DNA from: an uncultured Pseudorhodobacter sp.
Lineage (GTDB): Bacteria; Pseudomonadota; Alphaproteobacteria; Rhodobacterales; Rhodobacteraceae
Direction of reading: 5' to 3'
Length of the DNA: 14,568 nucleotides
Assembly (NCBI GenBank): GCA_945952425.1
Contig: CAMFIX010000023.1
Span: 1-14,568 of the forward strand
The notes below the pieces were generated by a model that worked only from the letters and a program-made list of their open reading frames with translations, was not told the origin of the DNA and ran no database searches. Positions 7,821 through 14,385 of the stretch are shown here, one piece after another; positions within the stretch are counted from its first letter, which is position 1; each line of letters opens with the position of its first letter. The position numbers and the translations under genes are program-made.

Positions 7821-8741
7821 ATGTCGATCAAGGTCTTCGGCCACAAATCCCCCGACACCGATTCCACCGGCTCGCCCATCGCCTGGGCCTGGTATCTGAG
7901 CGATGTGAAGGGCACCCCGGCCAAGGCCTGCCTGCTGGGCGAACCGAACACCGAGGCCGCCTTCGTGCTGAAGCACTGGGGCCTGGACAAGCCCGAGATC
8001 ATCGCGGACGTGACGGCCGAGGACAAGGTAGTGGTCGTCGACACCAACAACCCGGCCGAGCTGCCCGCTTCGATCAACGAGGCGAAACTGCAGGCGATCA
8101 TCGACCACCACATGCTGGTCGGGGGCCTCAAGACCAAGTCGCCCATCGACATCACCATCCGCCCGCTGGCCTGCACCGCCACGATCATGGCGGATCTGAT
8201 GGGCGCCGACCTGGCCCGCGCCCCGCGCGGCATCAAGGGCGCGATGCTGTCCTGCATCGTCTCGGACACGCTGGAGTTCCGCTCGCCCACCACCACCGCC
8301 CACGACAAGGCCGTGGCCGAAAAGCTGGCCGCCGATCTGGGCGTTTCGATCCCCGAGCTGGCCACCGCCATGTTCGAGGCGAAGTCCGACGTCTCGGCCT
8401 TCTCGGATGCCGCGCTGCTGCGCATGGACAGCAAGGAATACAACGTCGCCGGCAAGGAGCTGCGGGTTTCGGTGCTGGAAACCACCGCGCCGAAAGTGGT
8501 GCTGGACCGCAAGGCCTCGCTGATGGCCTCGATGGAGGGCGTCGCCAAGGAAGACGGCGCGGACCAGGTGCTGCTGTTCGTGGTGGACATCCTCAAGGAA
8601 GAGGCGACCGTGCTGGTGCCGAACGACCTGGTGAAGCAGCTGGCAGAGGCCTCCTTCGGGGTGAAGGTCTCGGGCGATACGGTGGTTCTGCCCGGCATCA
8701 TGAGCCGCAAGAAGCAGATCATCCCGGCGCTGAAGCTGTAG
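7821..8741 (+). CDS. ppaC: Manganese-dependent inorganic pyrophosphatase (class II, DHH family)
   Basis: This cytoplasmic enzyme hydrolyses pyrophosphate to phosphate, pulling forward reactions that release it, such as nucleotide polymerisation and sulfate activation. The 306 residues have the family length. Metal ligands are visible in GHKSPDTDS (H8, D12, D14 within 7-15), DTNN (D74) and DHH (95-97). The C-terminal domain ends with the substrate-binding SRKKQIIP motif (S295 onward). ATG at 7821 is preceded by ACGAGG at nine-base spacing. It has its own apparent promoter and is followed by paired AT-rich hairpins before the next gene. Class II enzymes are unrelated to the E. coli Ppa fold; alphaproteobacteria may carry this type instead of, or beside, a class I enzyme or a membrane pyrophosphatase. 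The call is secure. Confidence 0.97.
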   Translation: MSIKVFGHKSPDTDSTGSPIAWAWYLSDVKGTPAKACLLGEPNTEAAFVLKHWGLDKPEIIADVTAEDKVVVVDTNNPAELPASINEAKLQAIIDHHMLVGGLKTKSPIDITIRPLACTATIMADLMGADLARAPRGIKGAMLSCIVSDTLEFRSPTTTAHDKAVAEKLAADLGVSIPELATAMFEAKSDVSAFSDAALLRMDSKEYNVAGKELRVSVLETTAPKVVLDRKASLMASMEGVAKEDGADQVLLFVVDILKEEATVLVPNDLVKQLAEASFGVKVSGDTVVLPGIMSRKKQIIPALKL

Positions 8742-8743
8742 TT

Positions 8744-8792
8744 CGATTTTTCGCAGAAAAATCGCCGCCTTGCGAATTTTCTGCGAAAATTC
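8744..8792. repeat. Two AT-rich perfect hairpins sharing an inverted 13-base core
   Basis: The first hairpin is CGATTTTTC-GCA-GAAAAATCG (arms 8744-8752 and 8756-8764). The second is GAATTTTC-TGC-GAAAATTC (arms 8774-8781 and 8785-8792). The core TTTTCGCAGAAAA at 8748-8760 recurs as its exact reverse complement at 8777-8789, so the two also form one larger inverted repeat with a 16-base centre. The block starts two bases after the pyrophosphatase stop and ends 16 bases before the next start codon. It may be a terminator-like RNA structure or a paired protein-binding site. The sharp AT-richness against this GC-rich background suggests selection. Confidence 0.7.
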
Positions 8793-8808
8793 CACACCGG
8801 GGCCCCGG

Positions 8809-9669
8809 ATGACCGATTTCATTTCCTCCCTCGCAGAGGTCGCGTCGCGTTACGACGCGGTCTTCTGCGACCTCTGGGGCTGCCTGCACAATGGCAAGAC
8901 CGCCTTCCCGGCGGCCGTGGCCGCGCTGCAGGCCTACCGGGCACAAGGGGGAAAGGTCGTCCTCTTGACAAACGCCCCGCGCCCCTTCCCGGCCGTGGCA
9001 GCGCAGCTCGACCGGCTGGCCGTGCCGCGCGACGCCTGGGATCTGATCGTGACCTCGGGCGATGCCACGCAATATGCGCTGTTTTCCGGCACCTATGGCA
9101 GCCGGGTGGGTTTTATCGGGGCCGAGAAGGACGAGAGTTTCTTCACCGACCTGCCGCCCGACCTTTGGGCCGCGCCGATCACCCGGGTTCCGATCCCCGA
9201 GGCCGAGGTTCTGCTCTGCACCGGCCTCGCCCATGACCTGACCGAAACGCCCGAGGATTACCGCCTGCCCCTCGCCCAGGCGCGCAATGCCGGGCTGACG
9301 ATGTTGTGCGCCAATCCCGACATCATCGTCGATCTTGGCGACAAAAGGCTTTACTGCGCCGGGGCCTTGGCGGCGGAGTATGAAAAGGCCGGCGGCAAGG
9401 CTTTGTATTTCGGCAAGCCGCATCCGCCGATCTACGACCTGGCGCGGCAGAAGCTGGGGCTCGACGCGCCCCGCATCCTCTGCATCGGCGACGGGCTCTG
9501 GACCGACATCAAGGGCGGCATGGCCGAGGGGCTGGACACGCTTTACGTCACCGGCGGGATTTCGGCGGCGGAATTCGGCCCGCCCGACACCCCCGACCCG
9601 GCCCGTGTCGCGGCCTTTCTCACCCGCGAGATGCTGTCGGCCACCTATGCGATTGCGGCACTGAAGTAA
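8809..9669 (+). CDS. HAD-superfamily class IIA hydrolase of the DxWG subfamily
   Basis: This 286-residue protein resembles the TIGR01459-type subgroup of class IIA HAD phosphatases, related to NagD and sugar phosphatases. HAD motif I is DLWGCLHNG (nucleophile D21), motif II TNAPR (55-59), motif III lysine K203 in FGKPHPPIYD, and motif IV IGDGLWTDIKG (D228 and D233). The usual second Asp of motif I, the general acid two residues after the nucleophile, is Trp (W23). As I recall, this is a feature of the subgroup and not a mutation of this copy, but it makes standard phosphatase activity uncertain. ATG at 8809 (MTDFISSLAE) is chosen over 8770, which would start inside the upstream hairpin. No strong ribosome binding site is seen. 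It precedes MaoC and ribF, but its substrate is unknown. Confidence 0.85.
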   Translation: MTDFISSLAEVASRYDAVFCDLWGCLHNGKTAFPAAVAALQAYRAQGGKVVLLTNAPRPFPAVAAQLDRLAVPRDAWDLIVTSGDATQYALFSGTYGSRVGFIGAEKDESFFTDLPPDLWAAPITRVPIPEAEVLLCTGLAHDLTETPEDYRLPLAQARNAGLTMLCANPDIIVDLGDKRLYCAGALAAEYEKAGGKALYFGKPHPPIYDLARQKLGLDAPRILCIGDGLWTDIKGGMAEGLDTLYVTGGISAAEFGPPDTPDPARVAAFLTREMLSATYAIAALK

Positions 9670-9718
9670 CAAAATTGCCGATGATCGGCGCGTATCGCAT
9701 CTTTCTTGCGACAACGAA

Positions 9719-9747
9719 TTGACGCCGCAGCGCAGCATGGCTAGGCT
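9719..9747 (+). promoter_or_regulatory. Putative promoter of the MaoC-ribF unit
   Basis: TTGACG (9719-9724) matches the -35 consensus at five of six positions and lies 17 bases before TAGGCT (9742-9747), a weaker -10. The predicted start near 9754 leaves only about 12 leader bases, which still include GGAGG at 9756-9760. A short palindrome, GCCGAT-G-ATCGGC (9677-9689), lies further upstream just after the HAD stop; with no T run it is more like an operator than a terminator. Confidence 0.5.
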
Positions 9748-9765
9748 TCGGGCATGGAGGGAATC

Positions 9766-10224
9766 ATGTCCATTGCGCTTGCCCAAACCAACCACGCCCC
9801 CCGCTCGGTCTGCATCGAGGATATTGCCATCGGCATGACCTCGACCCGCACCAAGGTCATCACCGACCGCGACATCGCGCTCTTTGCCGAGGTCTCGACC
9901 GACCGCAACCCGGTGCACCTGGACGAGGATTACGCGCAGGGCACGATGTTCCACGGCCGCATCGCGCATGGCATGCTGACGGCGAGCCTGGTCTCGGCGG
10001 TGATCGGCGAGGAGCTTCCGGGCCATGGCACGGTCTACCTGGGCCAGAACCTGAAGTTCCTGGCCCCCGTCCGACCCGGCGATGCGCTGACCGCCGTGGT
10101 GAAAGTCACCGGCATCGACCATGCCCGGCGCCGGGGCACCCTTGAAACCCATTGCGCAGTCGGCAATACCGTGGTCCTGAAAGGCGAGGCGCTGGTTCTG
10201 GCGCCCTCGGCCAAACTGGACTGA
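9766..10224 (+). CDS. MaoC-like hot-dog dehydratase (probable enoyl-CoA hydratase)
   Basis: This 152-residue single hot-dog domain protein belongs to the MaoC/PhaJ family of (R)-specific enoyl-CoA hydratases. The active-site pattern is clear: STDRNPVHLDEDYA (44-57) gives D46 and H51, the same five-residue spacing as the catalytic Asp-His pair of PhaJ, followed by FHGRIAHGM (62-70) in the hydratase motif. ATG at 9766 has an ideal GGAGG five bases upstream, so ATG at 9754 is not needed. It is followed 29 bases later by ribF, with which it may be co-transcribed. The family hydrates trans-2-enoyl-CoA to (R)-3-hydroxyacyl-CoA, sometimes for polyhydroxyalkanoate synthesis, but the actual substrate here is not evident and other MaoC members act on C4-C5 dicarboxylic CoA esters. 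There is no signal peptide, so it acts in the cytoplasm. Confidence 0.88.
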   Translation: MSIALAQTNHAPRSVCIEDIAIGMTSTRTKVITDRDIALFAEVSTDRNPVHLDEDYAQGTMFHGRIAHGMLTASLVSAVIGEELPGHGTVYLGQNLKFLAPVRPGDALTAVVKVTGIDHARRRGTLETHCAVGNTVVLKGEALVLAPSAKLD

Positions 10225-10226
10225 GC

Positions 10227-10243
10227 GCGGGGGCGGCCCCCGC
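10227..10243 (+). other. Strong GC hairpin directly before the ribF ribosome binding site
   Basis: GCGGGGGC (10227-10234) and GCCCCCGC (10236-10243) are exact inverted arms around a single G, which would open into a small loop. The stem begins two bases after the MaoC stop and abuts the AAGGGGT ribosome binding site of ribF. No T tract follows, so it may attenuate or protect the message. The 29-base gap is far too short for an FMN riboswitch. Confidence 0.5.
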
Positions 10244-10253
10244 AAGGGGTGAC

Positions 10254-11180
10254 ATGCGAATCCACCACGGTTGGAAAGACCTGCAAGGGGCAGGCGGCGC
10301 CTCGGTGGCGATGGGCAATTTCGACGGGCTGCACCTGGGGCACCAGTCGGTGATCGACCTGGCGCGCGGGCGTGGACCACAAGACACAAGGCCCCTGGGT
10401 GTCGTGACCTTCGAACCCCATCCGCGGCAGGTCTTCGCCCCCGAGGCCCCGCCCTTCCGCCTGATGAATGCCGAGGCGAGGGCCAACCGCCTGGCCCGGC
10501 TGGGCGTCGAAGAGCTTTACGAGCTGCCCTTCGACGCCGCCCTCGCCGCCATGACCCCCGAGGCCTTCGTGACCGAGGTTCTGGGCGGGCTCGGCATCGC
10601 CCATGTCGTGGTCGGCGCCGATTTCTGCTTCGGCCGTGGCCGGTCGGGCACGGCGGCCGACCTGCAGCGCCTGGGCGCGGCGCAGGGCATCGCCGTGACC
10701 GTGGCGCCGCTGGTCTCGCATGACGGGGTCGAGGTCTCGTCGACCGCGATCCGCACCGCCCTGGCCGAGGGCCGCCCCCGCGATGCCGCCGCCATGCTGG
10801 GCCATTGGCACCGCATCGAGGGCGAGGTGATCCACGGCGAAAAGCGCGGCCGCGAGCTGGGCTATCCCACGGCCAATATGTCGGTCGCGGGGCTGCATCT
10901 GCCCAAGCTCGGCGTCTATGCGGTGAAGGTCGATATCCTGACCGGCCCGCAGGCCGGCAGCCATATCGGCGCCGCCTCGCTGGGGGTGCGGCCGCAGTTC
11001 GGCGGCACGGTGCCCAACCTCGAAACCTTCCTCTTCGACTTCAGCGGCGACCTTTACGGCCAGCATCTCTCGGTCGCCTTGGTCGATTACCTTCGGCCGG
11101 AAATGAAGTTCGACGGGCTGCAGGGGCTCTTGGACCAGATGGCCGCCGATTGCGACCGGGCGCGGGCCATCCTCGCCTGA
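10254..11180 (+). CDS. ribF: Bifunctional riboflavin kinase / FAD synthetase
   Basis: RibF phosphorylates riboflavin to FMN and adenylylates FMN to FAD in the cytoplasm. The 308 residues have both domains. The N-terminal nucleotidyltransferase has GNFDGLHLGH (21-30), TFEPHP (52-57), GADFCFG (121-127) and STAIR (163-167). The C-terminal flavokinase has GRELGYPTAN (199-208) and the catalytic glutamate region NLETFLFDF (E257). ATG at 10254 is preceded by AAGGGGTGAC; longer in-frame starts within the MaoC gene are rejected. It follows MaoC closely and probably shares its transcript. Its product FAD is the cofactor of TrxB encoded in this window, but there is no sign of joint regulation. Confidence 0.97.
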   Translation: MRIHHGWKDLQGAGGASVAMGNFDGLHLGHQSVIDLARGRGPQDTRPLGVVTFEPHPRQVFAPEAPPFRLMNAEARANRLARLGVEELYELPFDAALAAMTPEAFVTEVLGGLGIAHVVVGADFCFGRGRSGTAADLQRLGAAQGIAVTVAPLVSHDGVEVSSTAIRTALAEGRPRDAAAMLGHWHRIEGEVIHGEKRGRELGYPTANMSVAGLHLPKLGVYAVKVDILTGPQAGSHIGAASLGVRPQFGGTVPNLETFLFDFSGDLYGQHLSVALVDYLRPEMKFDGLQGLLDQMAADCDRARAILA

Positions 11181-11195
11181 CCGGCATTTCGGTGC

Positions 11196-11227
11196 TTCAA
11201 ATTGAAAGGGCTTTCCTTTCCCGGGAA
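11196..11227. repeat. Cluster of three short palindromes before the YcgN-family gene
   Basis: TTCAA-A-TTGAA (11196-11206), GAAAG-GG-CTTTC (11204-11215) and TTCCCGGGAA (11218-11227) lie end to end in the 67-base gap after ribF. TTGAAA (11202-11207) could be a -35 box, but no matching -10 is seen at 16-18 bases. The cluster could be a regulator site or a weak terminator for ribF. Confidence 0.4.
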
Positions 11228-11247
11228 GGCTTGCCAGATTGCCCGCC

Positions 11248-11694
11248 ATGACAAAGCGCGACGAGTTCTGGACCCTGCCCCTGGCCAAGCTGAACCCCGA
11301 GGAATGGGAGGCTTTGTGCGACGGCTGCGGCAAGTGCTGCCTGAACAAGCTGGAATACGAAGACACCGGCGAGGTCGCCTTCACCCGGGTCTCGTGCAAG
11401 CTGCTGGATGCACAGACCTGCCGCTGCGTCGATTACGAGAACCGGCATCACTTCGTGCCGGAATGCGTGCGCCTCAGCCCCAAGACGCTGAAGCGCATCG
11501 GCTATTGGATGCCGCAGACCTGCGCCTATCGCCTGCGCTTTTACGACCAGCCTCTGCCCGACTGGCACCCGCTGCTGACGGGCGACCCCGAGAGCGTGCA
11601 CAAGGCCGGGCAATCGGTGCGCGGCTGGATCGTCTCGGAACTCGCCGTGCCCGAGGACGACTGGGAAGATTACATCATCGAAGAGGGCCTCTGA
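11248..11694 (+). CDS. YcgN/UPF0260-family cysteine cluster protein
   Basis: This 148-residue protein belongs to the YcgN (UPF0260) group with a YkgJ-type zinc- or iron-binding cysteine cluster. Nine cysteines are visible at 24, 27, 30, 31, 50, 58, 60, 73 and 92, starting with the pattern CDGCGKCC and continuing with CKLLDAQTCRC. The C-terminal half has the family-typical IGYWMPQTCAYRL and LPDWHPLLTGD stretches. Function is not established; metal binding is inferred from the cysteines. ATG at 11248 (MTKRDEFW) is preferred to TTG at 11239, but it lacks a clear ribosome binding site. Its stop abuts the next start (TGAATG), so translation of the threonine aldolase gene is probably coupled to it. 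The protein should be cytoplasmic. Confidence 0.9.
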   Translation: MTKRDEFWTLPLAKLNPEEWEALCDGCGKCCLNKLEYEDTGEVAFTRVSCKLLDAQTCRCVDYENRHHFVPECVRLSPKTLKRIGYWMPQTCAYRLRFYDQPLPDWHPLLTGDPESVHKAGQSVRGWIVSELAVPEDDWEDYIIEEGL

Positions 11695-12723
11695 ATGTTC
11701 TTCGCCTCGGACAACACGTCAGGCGTGGCGCCGCAGGTCATGGCGGCGCTGACCAGGGCGAATGCGGGTTACGCGAAAAGCTATGGTGCCGATGCGTTGA
11801 TGACGCGGGTGCGGGCGCGCATCCGCGACCTGTTCCAGGCGCCCGAAGCCGAGGTGCATCTCGTCGCCACCGGCACCGCCGCCAATGCCCTGGCGTTGGC
11901 CCTGGTCACCCCGCCCTGGGCCGCGGTCTTCGCCCATGAGGCCGCCCATATCAACACCGACGAATGCGGCGCGCCCGAGTTCTATACCGCGGGCGCCAAG
12001 ATCGTGGGCATCCCGGGCGCCGATGGCAAGCTGACGCCCCAGGGCCTTGGCACGGCGCTGGAGCGGATCGGCGAAGCGGGCGTGCATGGCGTCCAGCGCG
12101 GCTGCCTGTCGCTGACCAATGTGACCGAGGCGGGCACGGTCTATACCCCCGCCGAGATCGCCGCCCTGACCGCGCTGGCCAAGGCCCGCGGCCTGCCCTG
12201 CCACCTGGACGGCGCGCGGTTTGCCAATGCGCTGGTCGCCACCGGCGCCTCCCCGGCCGAGATGACCTGGAAGGCGGGGATCGACGTCCTCTCCTTCGGC
12301 GGCACGAAGAATGGCTGCATGGGGGTCGAGGCGGTGGTGCTGTTCGACCCCGCCAAGGCCTGGGAGTTCGAGCTGCGGAGGAAACGCGCCGGGCATCTCT
12401 TCTCGAAACACCGCTTCCTCTCGGCGCAATTCGACGCCTATCTGGAGGGCGACCTGTGGCTGACCCTCGCGGCCCAGGCCAATGCGATGGGGCAAAGCCT
12501 GGTGCAGGGTCTGGCCCGCGTGCCGGGCGCGAGCCTGCGTCACCCCGCTCCGGCCAACATGCTCTTCCCCTGGCTCGCCCCCGGCACCAACGCACGCGCC
12601 GCCGCCCGCGGCGCGGTCTACTACGCGATGGAGGACCAGGGTCGCGAATACGCCCGCTTCGTCGCCAGCTGGTCCACGACGCAAGAGGATGTCGACCAGC
12701 TTATCGCTGCGCTGATACCTTAA
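11695..12723 (+). CDS. ltaE: Low-specificity L-threonine aldolase
   Basis: This PLP enzyme of fold type I cleaves L-threonine and L-allo-threonine to glycine and acetaldehyde in the cytoplasm. The 342 residues match the family length. Visible features are the N-terminal FFASDNTSGVAP, the phosphate-binding ATGTAANALA (58-67), H81 in HEAAHINTDE likely stacking on the cofactor, D172 in HLDGARFANA, and the Schiff-base lysine K205 in SFGGTKNGC. ATG at 11695 directly follows the stop of the YcgN-family gene, with AGAGG inside that gene as ribosome binding site. Related beta-eliminating lyases share the fold, but the SFGGTKNG lysine context and the N-terminus fit threonine aldolase best. It is followed by a 190-base gap with hairpins. 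Stereospecificity (L-threo versus allo) cannot be read reliably. Confidence 0.93.
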   Translation: MFFASDNTSGVAPQVMAALTRANAGYAKSYGADALMTRVRARIRDLFQAPEAEVHLVATGTAANALALALVTPPWAAVFAHEAAHINTDECGAPEFYTAGAKIVGIPGADGKLTPQGLGTALERIGEAGVHGVQRGCLSLTNVTEAGTVYTPAEIAALTALAKARGLPCHLDGARFANALVATGASPAEMTWKAGIDVLSFGGTKNGCMGVEAVVLFDPAKAWEFELRRKRAGHLFSKHRFLSAQFDAYLEGDLWLTLAAQANAMGQSLVQGLARVPGASLRHPAPANMLFPWLAPGTNARAAARGAVYYAMEDQGREYARFVASWSTTQEDVDQLIAALIP

Positions 12724-12792
12724 GCGCAGCGCCCTGCAACGCGCCCCAAAGGCACAAAGCGGTGCCCGCATCGGCGCGCGCCCCCCTTGCTC

Positions 12793-12890
12793 CTTTCATA
12801 CTGGTCTAAATATCCCACGGGAGGTGCGTCCATCGGTGCGCCATCGGTTCAAGAACCGATGGACGCGGGGGAGGGTGTGAAACCCTCCCC
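12793..12890. repeat. Recurring-type intergenic element with alternative stems and a GC hairpin
   Basis: In the convergent gap between the aldolase and the alpha/beta hydrolase genes, an AT-rich stretch ending ATACTGGTCTAAATATCCC (12798-12816) precedes three stems. GCGTCCATCGGT (12826-12837) pairs exactly with ACCGATGGACGC (12855-12866). The inner CCATCGGTTC (12841-12850) pairs exactly with GAACCGATGG (12853-12862). These two stems use the same 3' arm and exclude each other. A third stem, GGGGAGGGT / ACCCTCCCC (12868-12876 and 12882-12890), follows. No T run follows on either strand. From memory, the AT-rich motif resembles a sequence repeated between genes in Rhodobacterales. Bases 12724-12792 show nothing I can name. 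Confidence 0.65.
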
Positions 12891-12913
12891 GGGGTGTCCG
12901 CAAAACCAAAGCC

Positions 12914-13705
12914 TCAGATCCCGAACTGCCCGCGCAACACGCCCGCCACCTCGGCCGGATGGGTCAGCGGCAGCATATGGCCCGCGCCCTCCACCACCAG
13001 CCGCTGCGCCCTCGGCATCCGCGCGGCCAGTGCCTCTTGGATCGCGGCGGCGATGGGCGGGCTGTCCGCGCCCTCCAGCAGGACGACCGGCATCTCCAGG
13101 CCCTCCAGCCCGCCCGGCACCAAAAGCCCCGCCGCATCCTCCATCAGCACCGGCCCCTGCGCCGCGATCAGCCCGATCCGCTCGCGCATGTAATCGACAC
13201 TGCGCAGCGGCAGATCGGCCAGCGACGCCCCATTGCCCCAGTCGCCATGAAAGGCCTCCAGCGCGGCCTGGCTCTGGCCGTCATGGATCAGCGACTCGAT
13301 GCGGCGATGGCGGGCATGGTAAAGCGCAAAGCGCGCATCGCCCGCCGCCCGCGCTGCGGCGAACAAAGGCGGCTCGATCAGCGTCAGGCTGCGCACCCGC
13401 TCCGGCGCGGTCAGCGCCATGCGCAAGGCCACCGTCGCCCCGAAGGAATGGCCCACCAGGTCGAACCGCGCGGGCGCCAGCGCAAAGGCCTCTTCGCAGG
13501 TCTGGTCATGCAGGTCGCGCCGCCCGTCCCACAGGTCTTGCCGCCCATGCCCCGCCTGGTCTGGCGCGATCAGCCGCCGCTCGGGCAGATGCTCGGCCAC
13601 GGCCCCCCAGGCCCCGGCATGGGCCAAGGAGCAATGCAGCAAAAGCGCCGCCTCCGGCCCCTCGTGCCAGACGCGGTGAGGGATCACGACGGGTTGGAAA
13701 TCCAT
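12914..13705 (-). CDS. Alpha/beta-fold hydrolase
   Basis: This is a 263-residue single-domain alpha/beta hydrolase without a signal peptide, so cytoplasmic. The nucleophile elbow is GHSFGA (85-90, S87), the probable acid is D214 in LLEGADSPP, and the catalytic histidine is H243 in VEGAGHMLPLTHP. The oxyanion strand reads LLLHCSLAHAGAW (about 22-33). These fit esterases, C-C bond hydrolases and related enzymes, and substrate cannot be chosen from sequence. ATG at 13705 is preceded by GGAGG at ten-base spacing. Its first 22 bases overlap the end of the upstream isomerase-like gene, which indicates one operon and coupled translation. Aromatic ring-cleavage pathways pair hydrolases with such isomerases, but two genes are too little to claim a pathway. 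Confidence 0.9.
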   Translation of the reverse strand: MDFQPVVIPHRVWHEGPEAALLLHCSLAHAGAWGAVAEHLPERRLIAPDQAGHGRQDLWDGRRDLHDQTCEEAFALAPARFDLVGHSFGATVALRMALTAPERVRSLTLIEPPLFAAARAAGDARFALYHARHRRIESLIHDGQSQAALEAFHGDWGNGASLADLPLRSVDYMRERIGLIAAQGPVLMEDAAGLLVPGGLEGLEMPVVLLEGADSPPIAAAIQEALAARMPRAQRLVVEGAGHMLPLTHPAEVAGVLRGQFGI

Positions 13706-14280
13706 AGGTCCATATCCTCCAGACGGTCCTGACCCCAGAACTTCTGGTCCTCTACAATAAAGAAGGGCACGCCGAAAACCCCGCGCGAGACGGCTTCTTC
13801 CAGGTTGGCACCATAGGTCTCGGCCGAGGACAGAAGCCCGCGATCGGCCAACCCCGGATCGAACCCCGCGCCCTCCAGCGCGCCCTTGATAACCGCGTCA
13901 TCCGAGAAATCCCGCCCCTCGGCCCAGATCGCCCGGGAGATGGCGGTGACATAGGCGGCCAGGTCTCCACCCCCTGCCCTTTGCGCCGCAATCAGCGCAT
14001 AGGCCGCCGGGGCCGGGTTCGCACCGCGATACGGCGGGTTCGGGTCCATCGGCAGCCCCAGCTTTTTCGCCTGCCGCGCGCGGTCCTGCGTGGCATAGTC
14101 GTTGCGCGAGGGGTGGCGCTCTTCGCGCACCTTGCCGCCCGTCCGCGGGAAGAGCTGCGCCACATCGACCGGCTTCAGCACAAGCTCGGCCCCATGCCGG
14201 GCCGCGATCTCCCAGGGGCGGCGGCCGGCCAGGTAGACATAGGGCGATTGCAGGGCCAGAAAGTAGTCGATCCGCGACAT
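13684..14280 (-). CDS. 2-hydroxychromene-2-carboxylate isomerase-like protein (DsbA/GST-kappa fold)
   Basis: This 198-residue protein of the thioredoxin-like GST-kappa group resembles 2-hydroxychromene-2-carboxylate isomerases, glutathione-dependent enzymes of naphthalene breakdown. The N-terminal YFLALQSPYVYL gives S12, at the place of the family's glutathione-activating serine, followed by PY. The cis-proline loop is GVFGVPFF (168-175, P172), and FWGQDRLEDM (181-190) is a family signature. There is no CxxC, so it is not a disulfide oxidoreductase. ATG at 14280 (MSRIDYFL) has GGAG eight bases upstream; the longer start at 14316 lacks support. It leads a two-gene operon with the alpha/beta hydrolase and diverges from prs. 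Naphthalene genes are absent nearby, so a general glutathione-linked role is at least as likely as the named reaction. Confidence 0.88.
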   Translation of the reverse strand: MSRIDYFLALQSPYVYLAGRRPWEIAARHGAELVLKPVDVAQLFPRTGGKVREERHPSRNDYATQDRARQAKKLGLPMDPNPPYRGANPAPAAYALIAAQRAGGGDLAAYVTAISRAIWAEGRDFSDDAVIKGALEGAGFDPGLADRGLLSSAETYGANLEEAVSRGVFGVPFFIVEDQKFWGQDRLEDMDLWISNPS

Positions 14281-14317
14281 TTGGAAGCTCCGGTTAGCGG
14301 TCACACTGGTGGCCAAG

Positions 14318-14345
14318 ACGTTAGAAGGTTGCTAAGCGGTGTCAA
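14318..14345 (-). promoter_or_regulatory. Putative promoter of the isomerase-hydrolase operon
   Basis: On the minus strand a consensus TTGACA (14345-14340) lies 16 bases before TAACGT (14323-14318), a weak -10. A start near 14311 would give a leader of about 30 bases with the GGAG ribosome binding site. No comparable plus-strand promoter for prs was found in the 105-base divergent gap, although one may overlap this region. Confidence 0.5.
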
Positions 14346-14385
14346 CGCCACGAATCCCCAAGCTGGCCCCGCGGAAGGACCGAAA

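Noticed and set aside
10225..10253. FMN riboswitch before ribF
   Set aside because: The gap is 29 bases and holds only a simple hairpin; the conserved RFN element needs far more sequence.
8719..11399. Long minus-strand frames across the HAD, MaoC and ribF genes
   Set aside because: They run antisense to three clearly identified proteins and cross their gene boundaries without a matching ribosome binding site or domain.
12787..13707. A 306-codon plus-strand frame opposite the alpha/beta hydrolase
   Set aside because: It starts with TTG inside the intergenic repeat and is Pro/Ala/Arg-rich; the hydrolase with its catalytic triad lies on the other strand.
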